64,000 bases of DNA from Pegoplata infirma (taxonomy: Eukaryota; Arthropoda; Insecta; Diptera; Anthomyiidae): positions 87,729,904 through 87,793,903 of the forward strand of contig OY992538.1 in the NCBI GenBank assembly GCA_963921195.1, read 5' to 3'. The notes beneath the pieces are model-generated. The model was not told the DNA's origin and ran no database searches. It was given only the letters and a program-made list of their open reading frames with translations. Below are positions 1 to 10,704 of this stretch, in pieces. The first letter of the stretch is position 1. Every line of letters begins with the position of its first letter. The translations under genes were made by a program, and so were the position numbers.

Positions 1-853
1 CGATCGTTTTATTCAGACTGAAAAAATTCAGGTGGGTCTTGTTTTCAATTTTGCAATCATAGAGTTTCAATACTGACTGGTGTACAAGTATATACAAACA
101 TACAAAAAAAAAACGCAAATTCTACCTACAGTCTTTAACTTAAAAAAGCAAAAAAAATCAAAAAAAAAAATCGTAAAAAACACGCTTAAAAAGTACACAA
201 TTTTTATTTTAGCCTCAAATGACGTCAGTAGTTGTTTGTTGATTTCTATATTGTTTTTGTTGTTTAGATGATGGCTGGCTGGCGACTTTGTGGTAACAAG
301 AGGTTTTTTGTTTTCATTTTTTATAAATCATATTATTAAATTCGCTTTAAAATACAAACTCAAAAATAACATCTCTTTTTAACCAAAATTTACTACAAAA
401 AAATCGTGTTTTTTTCGCCGTTAGTTGCTTTACTCTCCTAAAAGCAAAAATAATTGTAGGCAGCACTTTACTGAGAGTTGTAGATATTTTAGTCGGTTAT
501 TAATATTTCGCTGTTTTTTGCGCAAGCGCGCATTCATTTCATAGTATTTGTTTTCTGTCTTTTAAGTATTTCATTAACTTGTATAGCGTTCGCTTTTTAG
601 CAAAAAAATATAAAAAAAAAAAAATATGTAGGAAGTTGTAATGTCAGTTAATGGAGAAGGTTACTTTTGTGTTATAATTCTAATAATTTATTGTTGTTAT
701 TGTTGTTGCTTTTGTTCAAATATTTGTTAAAAATATTAGTAGTAAAAAAAATCGTAGCTTCAAGTTTTAAAAATTTAGATCAAAAATATATACACAATTG
801 CGACTAAAATTAATCATTGATTAAAACTATCACAAAATTAACTTTACTAAATT
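1..853. other. AT-rich DNA without a recognisable gene
   Basis: This stretch is A/T-rich with many homopolymer runs. The one short open frame (80-271) is lysine- and phenylalanine-rich, as expected from poly(A)/poly(T), and has no domain signature. I see no transposon end before the TTAA at 854. Confidence 0.5.
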
Positions 854-930
854 TTAACATGATAATGTTTTTAGGCTGGTGTCTAATTTTAAAAAAGTTG
901 CAGGACGCCACCTCAGTTTGACTATATAAG

Positions 931-1765
931 TAGGCTGACCATTCGTACTGATTTGATCAGTACATATACTGATTTTTGGACACGAGTACTGATCAAAAAT
1001 CTATGTACTGATTTGTACTGATTTTTTTAAATATGTACTGATTGTACTGATTTTTGAACATTTCAACATGAAAAAAAAAAAATTATTCGGAAGTTCTATA
1101 AAAAATTTTAATTTCCGTAAAATAATTCGTCACACTGAAAAAAGGCATAACTCAAATTTAGGAAAATATTTCTTTGACAATAATTCATGAGTTTTCCTAA
1201 AATTTAGTTAAATTTAACTAAAAAATTAGAAATTTTCTTAACTTTGGTTTATTTACTTAAAAATAATTTTTCTTTTAAAAATTTAGTTAAAAATTCAAAA
1301 TAGCGATATATCGAAAACTAAGCGAGATAGTGGGAAACGGATGAAAATACTACAAAGAACAACACGGCAAAAAAGTCCAACGGCATTTTTGTACCTCTTG
1401 ATTCCTAGAACACTTCCGCAAAATACCCAAAAGCCATCCGATTGGTAGTTTTTGAGTAATACAGTTTTTAAGATTCTCAAGGCCCCTAATTCCAGTATCT
1501 CAAAAACTAAGCAAGGTAGATCGAAATGGAGAAAAGTTTTAAATTACTTCGTCTTTCTTATTTTTGGGATAAACTAAAACGTATCAAAAAATTTTTGGTG
1601 CCAAATTACTCCCGTTTTTTTAAATTTAGTCAATTTTCCCAAATTTAGTTCACTTTTTGAGTGTAGGAAAAAGTTTAAAAAGTTAAAAAAGAGTTTTTTT
1701 ATAGGGGAAAAAACCAAAAAAACTTGGGCGTACTGATTTGAGTTCAGAAAAAAATGGTCACCCTA
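931..1765. mobile_element. hAT-like non-autonomous element (TSD TATATAAG)
   Basis: Terminal inverted repeats read TAGGCTGACCATT at the left and, on the minus strand, TAGGGTGACCATT at the right. A perfect 8-bp duplication TATATAAG lies at 923-930 and 1766-1773. The related copy at 15128-15137 has the uninterrupted site. An 8-bp duplication with TAGGG-like ends is typical of the hAT superfamily. Internal copies of 'GTACTGATTTGA' lie near both ends. There is no transposase frame, so it must be mobilised in trans. Confidence 0.85.
1133..1663. mobile_element. CACTCAAAA-type MITE nested in the hAT-like element
   Basis: The right end is TTTTTGAGTG followed by TA. The left end is a diverged CACTGAAAAA. 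Subterminal 'AACTAAATTT'-like motifs are inverted at the two sides. It belongs with the TA-flanked family at 3159, 7244 and 51589. Its interior carries a module ('GAAAACTAAGCGAGATAG', again near 1500-1530) also found in other element families here. Confidence 0.6.
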
Positions 1766-1920
1766 TATATAAGCTAACAATTAACGAAAAAGAAAACAAG
1801 AATTACTATTTACATTTTCTTAAAACCAAAAATGTTAATAACATGGGTTTGTAACTTGGATAATAATTCACCTCGTGGTGAATAAACCCGTTTTTTACCA
1901 GCTGGTGAATAAAAAGTAAC

Positions 1921-2580
1921 ATAATTATTTTTCAAAAAAAAAAAATTTTTTTTCCATAAAATTTTTTTTCATCAATTTATTTTTCATCAATTTTTTTTTT
2001 CATAAATTTTTTTTTTCATCAATTTTTTTTTCCATAAATTTTTTTTTTTCATCAATTTTTTTTTTTTTTTCATAAAATTTTTTTTTTTTTTTCATAAAAT
2101 TTTTTTTTTCATCAAACTTTTATTTTTCACCATTTTTTTTATCATTTTTTTTTTATCAATCAAATTTTTTTTTTTTCATAATTTTTTTTTTCATCAAATT
2201 TTTTTTTCATCAATTTTTTTTTTTTTAATAAAATTTTTTTTTTATTAATTAATATGTTTTTTTTTTTTGTCATCAAAAATTTTTTTTTCATCAAATTTTT
2301 TTTTCAACAATTTTTTTTTTTCATTAATTTTTTTTTCATCATTTTTTTTTCATAATTTTTTTTTTCATCAAATTTTTTTTTTTTCATAATTTTTTTATCA
2401 TATTTTTTCATCAATTTTTTTTCATCAAATTTTTTATTATCAATTTTTTTTTCTCACCAAAATTTTTTTTTTTTTATCAAAGTTTTTTTTCACCAAAAAT
2501 TTTGGGTTCATTAAATTTTTTTTCACCAAAAATTTTGGGTTCATTAAATTTTTTTTAACATAATTTTGTTTTTCGTAAAA
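1921..2580. repeat. T-rich microsatellite, degenerate (TTTTTTTTCATCAA)n
   Basis: Hundreds of bases of T-runs punctuated by 'CATCAA' or 'CATAA', nearly free of G on the plus strand. The same repeat recurs at 15480-15660 and 16340-16720, and in reverse complement at 18870-19450. It lies inside the CATGATAATG foldback family, so it is probably a variable internal part of that element. Open frames here are low-complexity artefacts. Confidence 0.9.
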
Positions 2581-2976
2581 TTTTTTACCAAAACTACTTT
2601 TTCACCAAGTCTAAGCTTTTCGCATACAAATTTTCCATTTGTTTATCAAATGTACATAAAACAAGTGAGAGTGGTATATTCTTTGGTGCCGCATCTTTTA
2701 TACTCTCCAAAATGTAAAAACACTTTTTTGCACTTATTTTTGCCCTCACTTTCGAAATGTACAGCTCTTCTGGTTTTTTAATGGGGTCCTCGACTGATAT
2801 TTCAATTTGTTTTGCATGGAATTGCAAAGTAATATAGTATTATTATTTCTAAAAAAAACTTTGCTTTGGCAAGTACACCCAAATCTTCCGCAAAACATTA
2901 TCATGATTTAATGTTTTGGGCCAGAGTACAAAATTCGCAGGCATTTTTTTATGGACCACTATAGTATTTAATTTTT

Positions 2977-3100
2977 TTAACATGATAATGTTTTTAGGCT
3001 GGTGTCTAATTTTAAAAATTATGCCGCACAGGTCGCAATTTTTAAAGGATAATAAAATTCCACATTGATCTTTCATGTTATATTTTTAAAAGACTTTTTT
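2977..3100 (+). mobile_element. Additional TTAA-flanked CATGATAATG terminus
   Basis: TTAA at 2977-2980 is followed by CATGATAATGTTTTTAGG. After about 40 bp it diverges from the other copies. A matching minus-strand terminus lies at about 9175-9206, followed by TTAC rather than TTAA. The two could bound one larger element, but that pairing is unproven. Confidence 0.5.
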
Positions 3101-3158
3101 TTTACTTTTTGCTTTTTTAAAGTTTAAAAAATTTTAATTTTTTTTAGTGTTTTTGCTA

Positions 3159-3923
3159 CACTCAAAATAATAACTCTGTTAAATTACAGAAAAACTCTGC
3201 TAATTTAACAGAGTACACCATACTTTTCCAGCTAACAACATTTCTTGGTAATTTACTAAAAAACTCTGTAAAATGATTTTGACAAAAAAAAAAACTGTTA
3301 ATTTACAGAGTTTACAGTAAAATATTAGTTAAATATGAAAGCTTTTTGACAGAGAAAACTCTGTAATTCTACTTGAAAACTCTGTAAAATTGTTTGGAAA
3401 TATTGTTTAAATAAACCACCATTTAGCAAAGGAAACTATGTAAATTTACATATATTTGTAAAATGCATTTGCACAAAAAAAAAATACAAAAATTACAAAA
3501 AACTCTGTAAATTTACAGAGTTTAGTTAAATGCATGTTATTTTGTAAAATTTTTATAAGATTTCTGAAAAGGTTTTTTTTGATAAATTTTTTTGCTACTT
3601 TTCAACTTTTTCTCAAAAAAAAATAAAAATATACAGATAAATTTTTGATGTTTGGTAACAAAAACAAAAACTACTCAAAACAGAAAACTTTTTTAGTTAA
3701 AAAAAATTACGAAGTATTTTGCTTACTCTGTTAATTATCTGTAGAATTAAGATTACAAAGTAAAATGTAATATAACAGAGGAAACTTTGTTTTTTTTTTG
3801 TCACAACAAAATACAAAGTATTTTCATTAAATCTGTATTTTGGCAGAAAACTCTGTCAAATATCTCTTTATTTGCGATTACAGTCATTTTACAGAGTATT
3901 TTACAGAGTTATTATTTTGAGTG
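3159..3923. mobile_element. TA-flanked MITE with CACTCAAAATAATAACTC ends
   Basis: Inverted ends CACTCAAAATAATAACTC and GAGTTATTATTTTGAGTG are flanked by TA at 3157-3158 and 3924-3925. The interior is built of repeated, often palindromic 'AACTCTGTAAATTTACAGAG'-like units, so the transcript or single strand could fold extensively. The TA duplication fits Tc1/mariner-type mobilisation, but no transposase is present. Confidence 0.8.
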
Positions 3924-4094
3924 TATAAAAAATATAAGAGGCAAGGGACTTTTAGGCCAAATTAAAGGTATGTATGTGAACTACTTATCAGTGATTTGAT
4001 TAACATTCTCTAATATATTATTATTTTGGTTTTTAAAACCAGATAAAAATTCAAGAATTTTAAATCCTACACTCTAATCAAAATTTGTCGAAAT

Positions 4095-4142
4095 TTACCC
4101 AATTTATAGTAGGAAACTGGACTCCTACTATAAATTGGGTAA
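4095..4142. repeat. Perfect 20-bp inverted repeat (hairpin)
   Basis: TTACCCAATTTATAGTAGGA at 4095-4114 is perfectly inverted at 4123-4142 across an 8-base loop. Function is unknown. It is too short and lacks the T-tract context to call a terminator, which would not be expected in a fly. It may be a tiny MITE relic. Confidence 0.8.
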
Positions 4143-4319
4143 TTAGTGGGGGCCCAACATTTTTTTTTTTAATTTTTTTTTAACAAAAAATTTACATAAC
4201 AGCACATGTTTAAGCATTTTTCTCGAATGTAACTCAATATTTTAAAAATTTTTAAGACTTAAGACTTTTTTTAGCGTGTGAATTTTATCAGATGCTGGGA
4301 CATTTTTACAAACAAGATT

Positions 4320-5700
4320 ATTAGAATCTGCATTTTTTTCAAAGAGAGACAGATTTTGTTATAGAAAAATTCAAAGACTCTAAATCATATTTCCAATGGA
4401 AAACGTTTCTCGGGAAAAAGTCACTTTAGAAAATGATTCTATAAACATATTCATAAAATACTTTTCCAAAAGAAAAGACTCCGATTGTAACACATTTTCC
4501 CAGAATCTGAGATATTTCTAGTCTAGCACATTTTCTCAGATTCTGAAACATTCTACACAAAAAGTTTTAGATTCTGAGAAAATCTTCGCTTTTTCTATAA
4601 GAAAAATAATTCAGATTCTGAGACCTTTTAAAAAAGAAAAGAGTATAAAAAAGTCTTAGATTCTGAAACCTTTTTCCTAAAGAAAAATTCTCGAATTCTG
4701 AGAAAATTTTCCTATAGAAAAAGTCTAAAATTCTTAGACATTTTTCCTATAGAAAAAGTTTCAAATTCTGAGCCATTTTTCCTATAGAAAAAGTCTCAGA
4801 TTCTCAAAAATTTTTTCTTCAGAAAACTTCTTAGATTCTGAGACATTTTTCCTATCGAAAAAGTCTCAGATGCTTAAACACTTTTCTGATAGAAAAATAT
4901 ATTTTTACAATAGAAAAAGTATAAGATTTTGAGCATTTTTCTATACAAAAAGTCTCAGCTTGTGTCTCTGAGACATTTTGAGATAATTTTTCTTAAGAAA
5001 AATTCGTTGATTCTGAGACATTTTTCGTTAAAAAAGTATAATATTCTGAGACATTTTCCTAGATTGTAAGAAAAATTTAGAGAAATTATTCCTATAGAAA
5101 GTTTCAGATTCTAAAACATTTTTCATATAGAAAAGCCGCAGATTCTAAGAATTTTTTATAGAAAAAATCTTAGATTTTGAGACATGATTTAGATTCAGAG
5201 ACAATTGTTCATATAGAAAAGCCTCAGATTCTGAGAACTTTTTATAGAAAAAGTCTGAGTTTCTGAGACATTTTTCCTATAGAAAACGTCTTAGATTCTG
5301 AGAAAAAGGCTAATATTTTAAGACATTATTCCTATTAGAAAAGTCTTAGATTCTCAGACATTTTTCTTATAGAAAGTTTTAGATTCTTAGACATTTTTTT
5401 TTAGAAAAGTGTAAAATTTGGGACATTTTTTTTAAGAAATAGTCTGGTTCTGAGACATTTTTCTAAAAGACAAAGTCGCATTTTAAGATTTGACTAAATT
5501 TTACTTACAATTTGTCCATTTTTTGTGTACATAAAACTTCAGGTTCTAAGATATTTTTTCATTAGAATCTTAAGTCGAAAGTTTCAAGTTCTAAGAAAAA
5601 ATTTTCATGTTTTGAGATATTTTTAAACAGAAAAATTTTCAGTTTCAAATCATTTTTCTTCAAAAAATTTTAGATTCTTAATGTTTTTCGATTTTTTTAA
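4320..5700. repeat. Degenerate palindromic satellite (TCTCAGATTCTGAGACATTTTTCCTATAGAAAAAG-like)
   Basis: About 1.4 kb of irregular, diverged ~34-35-bp units alternating 'TCTCAGATTCTGAGA' with 'TTTTTCCTATAGAAAAA'. Both halves are near-palindromes. A much more homogeneous version forms 36290-37075, and short fragments occur at 21170-21225. This copy appears old. No coding potential is seen. Confidence 0.85.
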
Positions 5701-5959
5701 GAAGTTTTAAATATTGTACTTGTTATTTGATACCAAATCCTGAAATTTGTGTAATCATTTCGGGGGGACCCGGGCCCCCGCCCCCCCCTGTATACGACAC
5801 TGGGTGGGATAGTGCACGAGATTTCGATTTCGACACGCTAGAACCGCTTATTTTGTGAGGTTCGTAAAAAAAATACATGAGCCAAAAAATGGGGCAGGTC
5901 GGATAGGATCTAGGGGTCGCTCATCGGGGTCAAAGTTGGGCATAAAAGGGAAAAAATCC

Positions 5960-6890
5960 ACAAAAAGCTCTACAGGTCTCCTGGTTTTGCCCCAAGAGGG
6001 GTCAAATGTGAGACCGACCCCCATTATTTTTTTCCCCAAAACACTTTACCCAAACATACCTAATCTATCTCCTATCTCTAATCCCTAAGGGGGCTCCCAT
6101 ACAAAGGTTCAATTTTTAAAAATATTTGCTCCTACCTCTTTAACTGTCTCAGAGCTGACCCTAGAGAAATCAAATGTATGAGCGACCCCCAATATTTTTT
6201 CAACCCCAACCTTTTCTTAGAACATATCTACCCTCTATCTTCAACCATTAGGGTGGTCCCCATACATTCATTTTTATTTTTTCTTAATTTGTTTTATTAC
6301 ATCAGCTCCTACCGGTCCAATGGTGCCACCTAGAGGGTTCATTATCAAGACATACCCCCATTTATTTTCCACCCCCAATATTTCTTCTGAATATACCACT
6401 TGCCTATCTCTAATTCCTAAGGGGTCTCCCACACAAAATGACATTTTTATAAAATTTGCTCCTACCGCTCTAACCGGCGCAGGGGTGACCCTAGAGAAGT
6501 TAAATGTATGAGTAACCCCCAATATTTTTTCAGCCCCAACATTTTCCCCAAACAAACCTACACTCTATTTTTAAGCCTTAAGGGGGTCCCCACACATTTT
6601 TTTATATTTTTTATAAAATCAGATGTTATCGCTCCCATGGTGCCTCTTAGGGATAGGGAATGCAGAATTACCCCCGTTAGTTTTTGCCCCCCACATTTTT
6701 TTCGAACATACCTACGGCGTATTTCCACTTTATAAGCGTGCTCCCCTTAGGAAAACCAAATTCGTAATGGTACTGGAACCCAACGTTGGAGTATTTAGAA
6801 TTTACAAAAGTACAATAATTAGCAACACTTTAATTTTTAAATTCAGTTCTTACCGCTCCCATAGTGCCTCTTATGGACGGGAAATGCAAA
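5960..6890. repeat. ~164-bp tandem repeat
   Basis: The block 'CTAAGGGGGCTCCCATACA...TTGCTCCTACCGCTC...GACCCCCAATATTTTTTC' recurs with starts near 6083, 6247, 6414 and 6575. Related repeats occur at 10980-11480, inverted at 11460-11940, and at 51130-51590, so it is a portable module of the GGGGCATTCC foldback family. The small open frames are in-phase only locally and are not supported as genes. Confidence 0.75.
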
Positions 6891-7050
6891 CTGACCCCCT
6901 ATATCTACCATGCAAACATCATATTAATGAACTTCAATTAAAAGAAGTGTTTGAAACCAAATTCGGCAAAATGTCTGGACCAGGAGTTCCAATGTTTGAG
7001 CGTTTTAAAGAGTAATGGGAAAATATAAAAGACAAAACATACAGTACTGG

Positions 7051-7204
7051 CAGCGATGTATCCAGGAATTTGAAAAGGGGGGGGACAACTCCCAAAATTG
7101 TTTGCCATCGCCTATTTATATTTAGTTTTAACTAGAAGTACTTGAAAAGTAATTGAAAGGGGGGGGCACGTGCCCCCTGTGCCCACCCCCTGTATACGTC
7201 CATT
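7051..7204. mobile_element. 154-bp hAT-like MITE
   Basis: The left end is CAGCGATGTATCCAGG and the right end on the minus strand reads AATGGACGTATACAGG. Flanks AGTACTGG (7043-7050) and AGTCCTGG (7205-7212) form an 8-bp duplication with one mismatch. G- and C-runs sit next to both ends. It sits inside the broken TE-type gene, showing that gene was already a target. Confidence 0.65.
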
Positions 7205-7243
7205 AGTCCTGGCATAGAAGATTAGAAAGTGGCAGGCAACATA

Positions 7244-8127
7244 CACTCAAAAAAATACGTTAGTAGATTTACTAATTTTTTTTTGCTAATGCTAGTTAGC
7301 TAACTTTTAGCAAATTTTTAGTTGAGATTAGCATGTTAGCAAAAAATTCTTGTAAACTTCATTTAGCACATTAGCAATTTTAAACAAACGTTGAACTAAT
7401 TTCTTTTGCTAAGATTTGAAATTGAGTTGACAACATTTTTACAAGATTTTTTGCTAACATTAGCAAAAATAAACGGTAAATTTTTTTTTATTTTCAGAAA
7501 ACTTAAAATGGCTCTATCTCGGAAACTAAGCCAGATAGAGCAAAATGGAGGGCATTTTTGGTTCTTAGAATCTCCATACTTTCGCGGGTCCTCTTCACAT
7601 GTGTGGACCCTAATGGGCCCTAACTTTGGATCCAAAAAAGTTAGCATTCCCGAAAATTTTAAAATGCTCATATCTCGGTAAATATTGCGTAAATATTGCA
7701 ACAAAAAGTCCAAAAGCATTTTTGTAGCTCTCAATACGTAGAACAAGACCGCAAAATAGTCAAAAGCTCTCCGAGTAATATTTTTGAAGTTATCGAGTTT
7801 TTTAATTCTCAAGACCCCAGTGGTCCCCTATAATCACGTATCTCAAAAACTAAGCAAGGTAGAGCGAAACGGACACAAATTTTGGATCAAAAACTATGAC
7901 GATTTTTAAGGAACCCAACTAGGTCTGGACCCATCGGGGTCTGGACCTATCGGGTCCGAACCCAATGGGGTCCTCAAATGTGTCAAAAAAAAAAATTTTT
8001 GTTAACTAATTATTGGCAAAACATTTTTGCTAACTTTAGCAAAAAAATTGTGGGTTCAAAATCAGCAAATTTTCTTGTAGGTTTACAAGCTTTTTTTGCT
8101 AACATTACAGTTTTTTTTTTTTGAGTG
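7244..8127. mobile_element. TA-flanked CACTCAAAA MITE, 884 bp
   Basis: CACTCAAAAAAATACG at the left and TTTTTTTGAGTG at the right are flanked by TA (7242-7243 and 8128-8129). Subterminal 'TTAGCAAAATTT'-like repeats are inverted. The centre carries the 'AAACTAAGCCAGATAGAGC' module shared with 1300-1560 and with the hAT-like foldback at 56959-57903. No coding capacity. Confidence 0.8.
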
Positions 8128-8512
8128 TACCAGCTCTAGTCCAACCTGCATCAAGTTGTTTTGTTGGGCTCAAATAAAGGAAAAGCGACCCAGAGACGAC
8201 TTCAAGGAGTTTCTTGAAATTGTTGTATTATGCCTTGGTGAAAATATTTCTAATAATCATTTTAGCCCACCAGGACCCATCAGTCATGCTCGATGGATGG
8301 CAAAAGGCATATATTGCCTAAAAATGTTTTAGGTTTGACCAAAAACAATTTACGTGAAATTTTGGTTTGGCGCCACTAAAGCAATAGAACCTGCAAATAA
8401 TGATTTGAAATTTGTATAGCGATTGCTAATTATGCTTCAGTTAATAAGATGTCTCAACGATTGGAGAAGAGATTCTCTGACATCTTTGGTATCTCAGTGG
8501 TGATGTATAATG

Positions 8513-8790
8513 GGGGTTTTCGTGTCAACTGACACAACTTTTGAAACCGATATCTTACGATCGGAATGAAATTTGCACCAAGGTTAGTCCTATTGGATAG
8601 TAGTTCAGACACAATTTTTCAACGACATCGGTCAAGGACTTTCTGAGTTAGAGGGGGTCGAAATTTTACATTTTGACCAAAGAGGTGTTTATTCTCATCC
8701 ATGTAACTTCTTGTTTTTAGCAAAATGTGTCCCAAATAGTATAGAAAGCTATTTCTTCAGTCTTTTGAAAAAAAAAAAAAAATAAAAAAA
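8513..8790 (+). mobile_element. Left half of a TGGGGGTTTT MITE
   Basis: TGGGGGTTTTCGTGTCAACTG and the following ~220 bp match the complete element at 46464-46809 and the half at 31640-31985. Here the right end is missing and the copy fades into A- and T-runs and other sequence to 8930. Confidence 0.7.
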
Positions 8791-8936
8791 AAAATTTGAT
8801 TTTTTTTTTAAATCCAAACCTTTTTTGACTTTTTCTTCAAATTGGGCCCTTTTTTTGACTCAAAAAAAGCTTTAAGAGCTATGGGGTCACTTAGTGGGAT
8901 GCGAGTGGGATATCTATGAAAAAATTTTTTTTTTAA

Positions 8937-9206
8937 CTTTAAAAACTTTGTTGTAAAATTACATTTTTTTTTGTAAAATAACCTCTCAAAATGGTAGAAT
9001 ACAATTACGAAAATAAACTTGTAAAATTACCAGTAAAACTGTAGTTCTCGTTTGAGCAAAGTACAAGATTTTTTTGTTAAAAAACAAGGAAAATTGTTAA
9101 ATATTGGTAGAACGGGACTACAAGGCATTTTACTAGGCGATTTACCAGTTTATTTTTTTTGAGTGTAGCTTTCAAAATTAAACACCAGCCTAAAAACATT
9201 ATCATG
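8937..9206. mobile_element. MITE right-end fragment followed by a CATGATAATG terminus
   Basis: 8937-9165 ends with TTTTTTTTGAGTG plus TA and contains 'GTAAAATTAC' motifs shared with 53166-53438. No left end is identifiable. Directly after it, 9175-9206 is a minus-strand CATGATAATGTTTTTAGG terminus. Confidence 0.55.
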
Positions 9207-9213
9207 TTACAAA

Positions 9214-9372
9214 AAAAAATAAAAGCTACAGTGGGTTATAAAAAAAGAAGCAAAAATCCTTCGGGTTTTGGTCTACTCGTAAGTGTTGCTGACGCTGCAG
9301 CGGTCTACTGACACTTTCATTTTTATTGGTCTCATTAAAGATACACTCAATTTATCACATTTGTTGCACAGT
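9214..9372 (+). mobile_element. End fragment of a CACTGTGC-type foldback
   Basis: The sequence from 'AGTGGGTTATAAAAAAAGAAG' to 'TTGTTGCACAGTG' parallels the right end of the 5.9-kb element at 27349-33200 (33050-33200). Only one end is present. Confidence 0.6.
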
Positions 9373-9795
9373 GTTATCAGATTTAATAAGGATATCAAAA
9401 GTACACCTTAAACATCTGGTTTTATTTCAAGTGTATTTACTCTTTTAATTGAAACAATTTAAAATTAACTATATAAGCAGTATTCATAATATCTCCAGTT
9501 AAGATTTATGCATTCAAAGTTCATTGTCAATGTCAAATGCATTCAATTTAAAAACAATAATAAATACTTCTAAAAAACTACCAAACATTAACATTTAATT
9601 TAATTCAGTTTACTTTATTATTTTGTGTTTAAATAAAATATTTTTAATTAGATCATAAAATATTTTTGTATAAAATATTCAAATTGTAAACAAATGCGGT
9701 GTACAGAAGTTAATGATTTATTTTTTTTTAACATAAAATGCTTGTCAAATTGTGAGTGAAAAAATATGAATAAATCAAGTAAACAATATAAAAAA
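9373..9795. other. AT-rich DNA, nothing recognised
   Basis: I see no open frame with domain features, no inverted ends and no tandem repeat here. Confidence 0.5.
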
Positions 9796-10028
9796 ATATA
9801 TGGGGCATTCCATGTCAAATCGGACACTTTGAATTTTTTTTTTTTTTAGATTTTCCAAATTTGTTAACAGTTTTTATTACCCTTCGAAAACTCTTTCGTG
9901 GTAAATTTTCAGATTTTTTTGATGACCCGTTCAAAAGATATAGAATTTTTAAAAATTGGTAGTTTGTTCCTTTATTCAAACTTCTTTTACTCATAACTTC
10001 TTCAATAATGGTCCAAATTTCAATTTTT

Positions 10029-10704
10029 ATACCCTCCACTTAGTGATAGAGGGTATATATAAGTTTGTCATTCCGTTTGTAACTCATCGAAATATCGATC
10101 TGGGACCCCATAAAGTATATATATTCATGATGCCCGGTCGATTTTAAGACATTCTAGCGATGTCCGTCTGTCCGTCTGTCCGTCTGTCCGTCTGTCCGTC
10201 TGTCCGTCTGTCCGTCTGTCCGTCTGTCCGTCTGTCTGTGGAAAATGCTGTCGCGGAAAAAATATTGCACAGAGATGACTGAAACTTAACATATTTATTG
10301 GAAGTTCTCCCGAGAAGTTTGGTATTGTATTTGAGCGATATCGGTTAAGCGGTTCAAAAGTTATGAACGAAAATGTAAGCACACCTCAAAAATTTCAGTA
10401 CATTCAACATAACCTAAAAATACAAAATGCTTTAATTCGTCTTCTGGTTGACATATGTGAACATAATTGAACTCCAAATCCAAATGATATTTAAACAGGC
10501 ACGAACATATTTTTTGAAGGAAAAAAATCGCGGATTTTTTTTTACCAAAAATTTTTTTTCGCGGAATATTTTTTTTCAAAAATTTTTTTTTTTTTCAAAA
10601 AAATTTTTTTTTTTCAAAAGTAATTTCCTTTTAAACAAAGTTTTTTGAAATTGTGGATTGTATCACTGCATTCGGCAAGGCCGAATTTAACTTTTTTACT
10701 TGTT
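10029..10704 (+). mobile_element. mini-me / INE-1-like element with (GTCY)n
   Basis: Begins TACCCTCCAC and then 'TAGAGGGTATATATAAG', followed by the conserved TCATTCCGTTTGTAAC block, the 'GGGACCCCATAAAGTATA' block and a (GTCCGTCT)n tract. It ends with hairpin TTCGGCAAGGCCGAA and CTTGTTT. This is the layout of dipteran mini-me/DINE-type non-autonomous elements, often related to Helentrons. It has no protein. Confidence 0.8.
10150..10236 (+). repeat. (GTCCGTCT)n microsatellite in mini-me
   Basis: About ten 8-bp units, nearly perfect. The apparent DGQTDRRT protein repeat on the minus strand is only its translation. Confidence 0.95.

Larger units (their letters stand above)
858..2976 (+). mobile_element. 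Foldback-family arm with CATGATAATG end, interrupted by a hAT-like element
   Basis: Starts with CATGATAATGTTTTTAGG just after TTAA (854-857). The same end recurs at 2981 and 15072 (plus) and at 19663 (minus). A conserved subterminal block ('CACCTCGTGGTGAATAA', 'CACCAGCTGGTGAAT') follows the nested insertion at 931-1765, then a long T-rich microsatellite. Sequence from about 2600 to 2950 is repeated elsewhere, inverted at 14690-15067 and direct at 18750-18860. TTAA flanks suggest a piggyBac-type target duplication, but the end does not begin with CCC, so the superfamily is open. No coding capacity is seen. Confidence 0.6.
6900..8500 (+). pseudogene. Broken TE-type gene, split by two MITEs
   Basis: Two plus-strand segments look like parts of one uncharacterised protein family that is abundant in insect and cnidarian genomes and generally treated as transposon-derived. 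The first (about 6901-7015) includes LPCKHHINEL, KEVFETKFGKMSGP and FERFKE. The second (about 8130-8330) includes RPRDDFKEFLEI and GPISHARWMAKGIYCLKMF. A stop interrupts the first segment after FERFKE. A 154-bp hAT-like MITE and an 884-bp TA-flanked MITE then separate the halves. After 8330 the reading weakly continues ('KAIEPANNDLKFV') with stops and shifts to about 8500. Family assignment is from recalled motif similarity and the enzymatic role is unknown. It is certainly not intact. Confidence 0.55.

Noticed and set aside
4095..4142. Intrinsic transcription terminator
   Set aside because: The hairpin lacks a following T-run and GC-rich stem, and the context is a eukaryotic genome.
7396..7812. 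138-residue minus-strand frame
   Set aside because: It lies inside a TA-flanked MITE, overlaps a plus-strand frame of the same module and has no domain features.
10125..10382. DGQTDRRT repeat protein on the minus strand
   Set aside because: It is the reading of the (GTCCGTCT)n microsatellite in a mini-me element.
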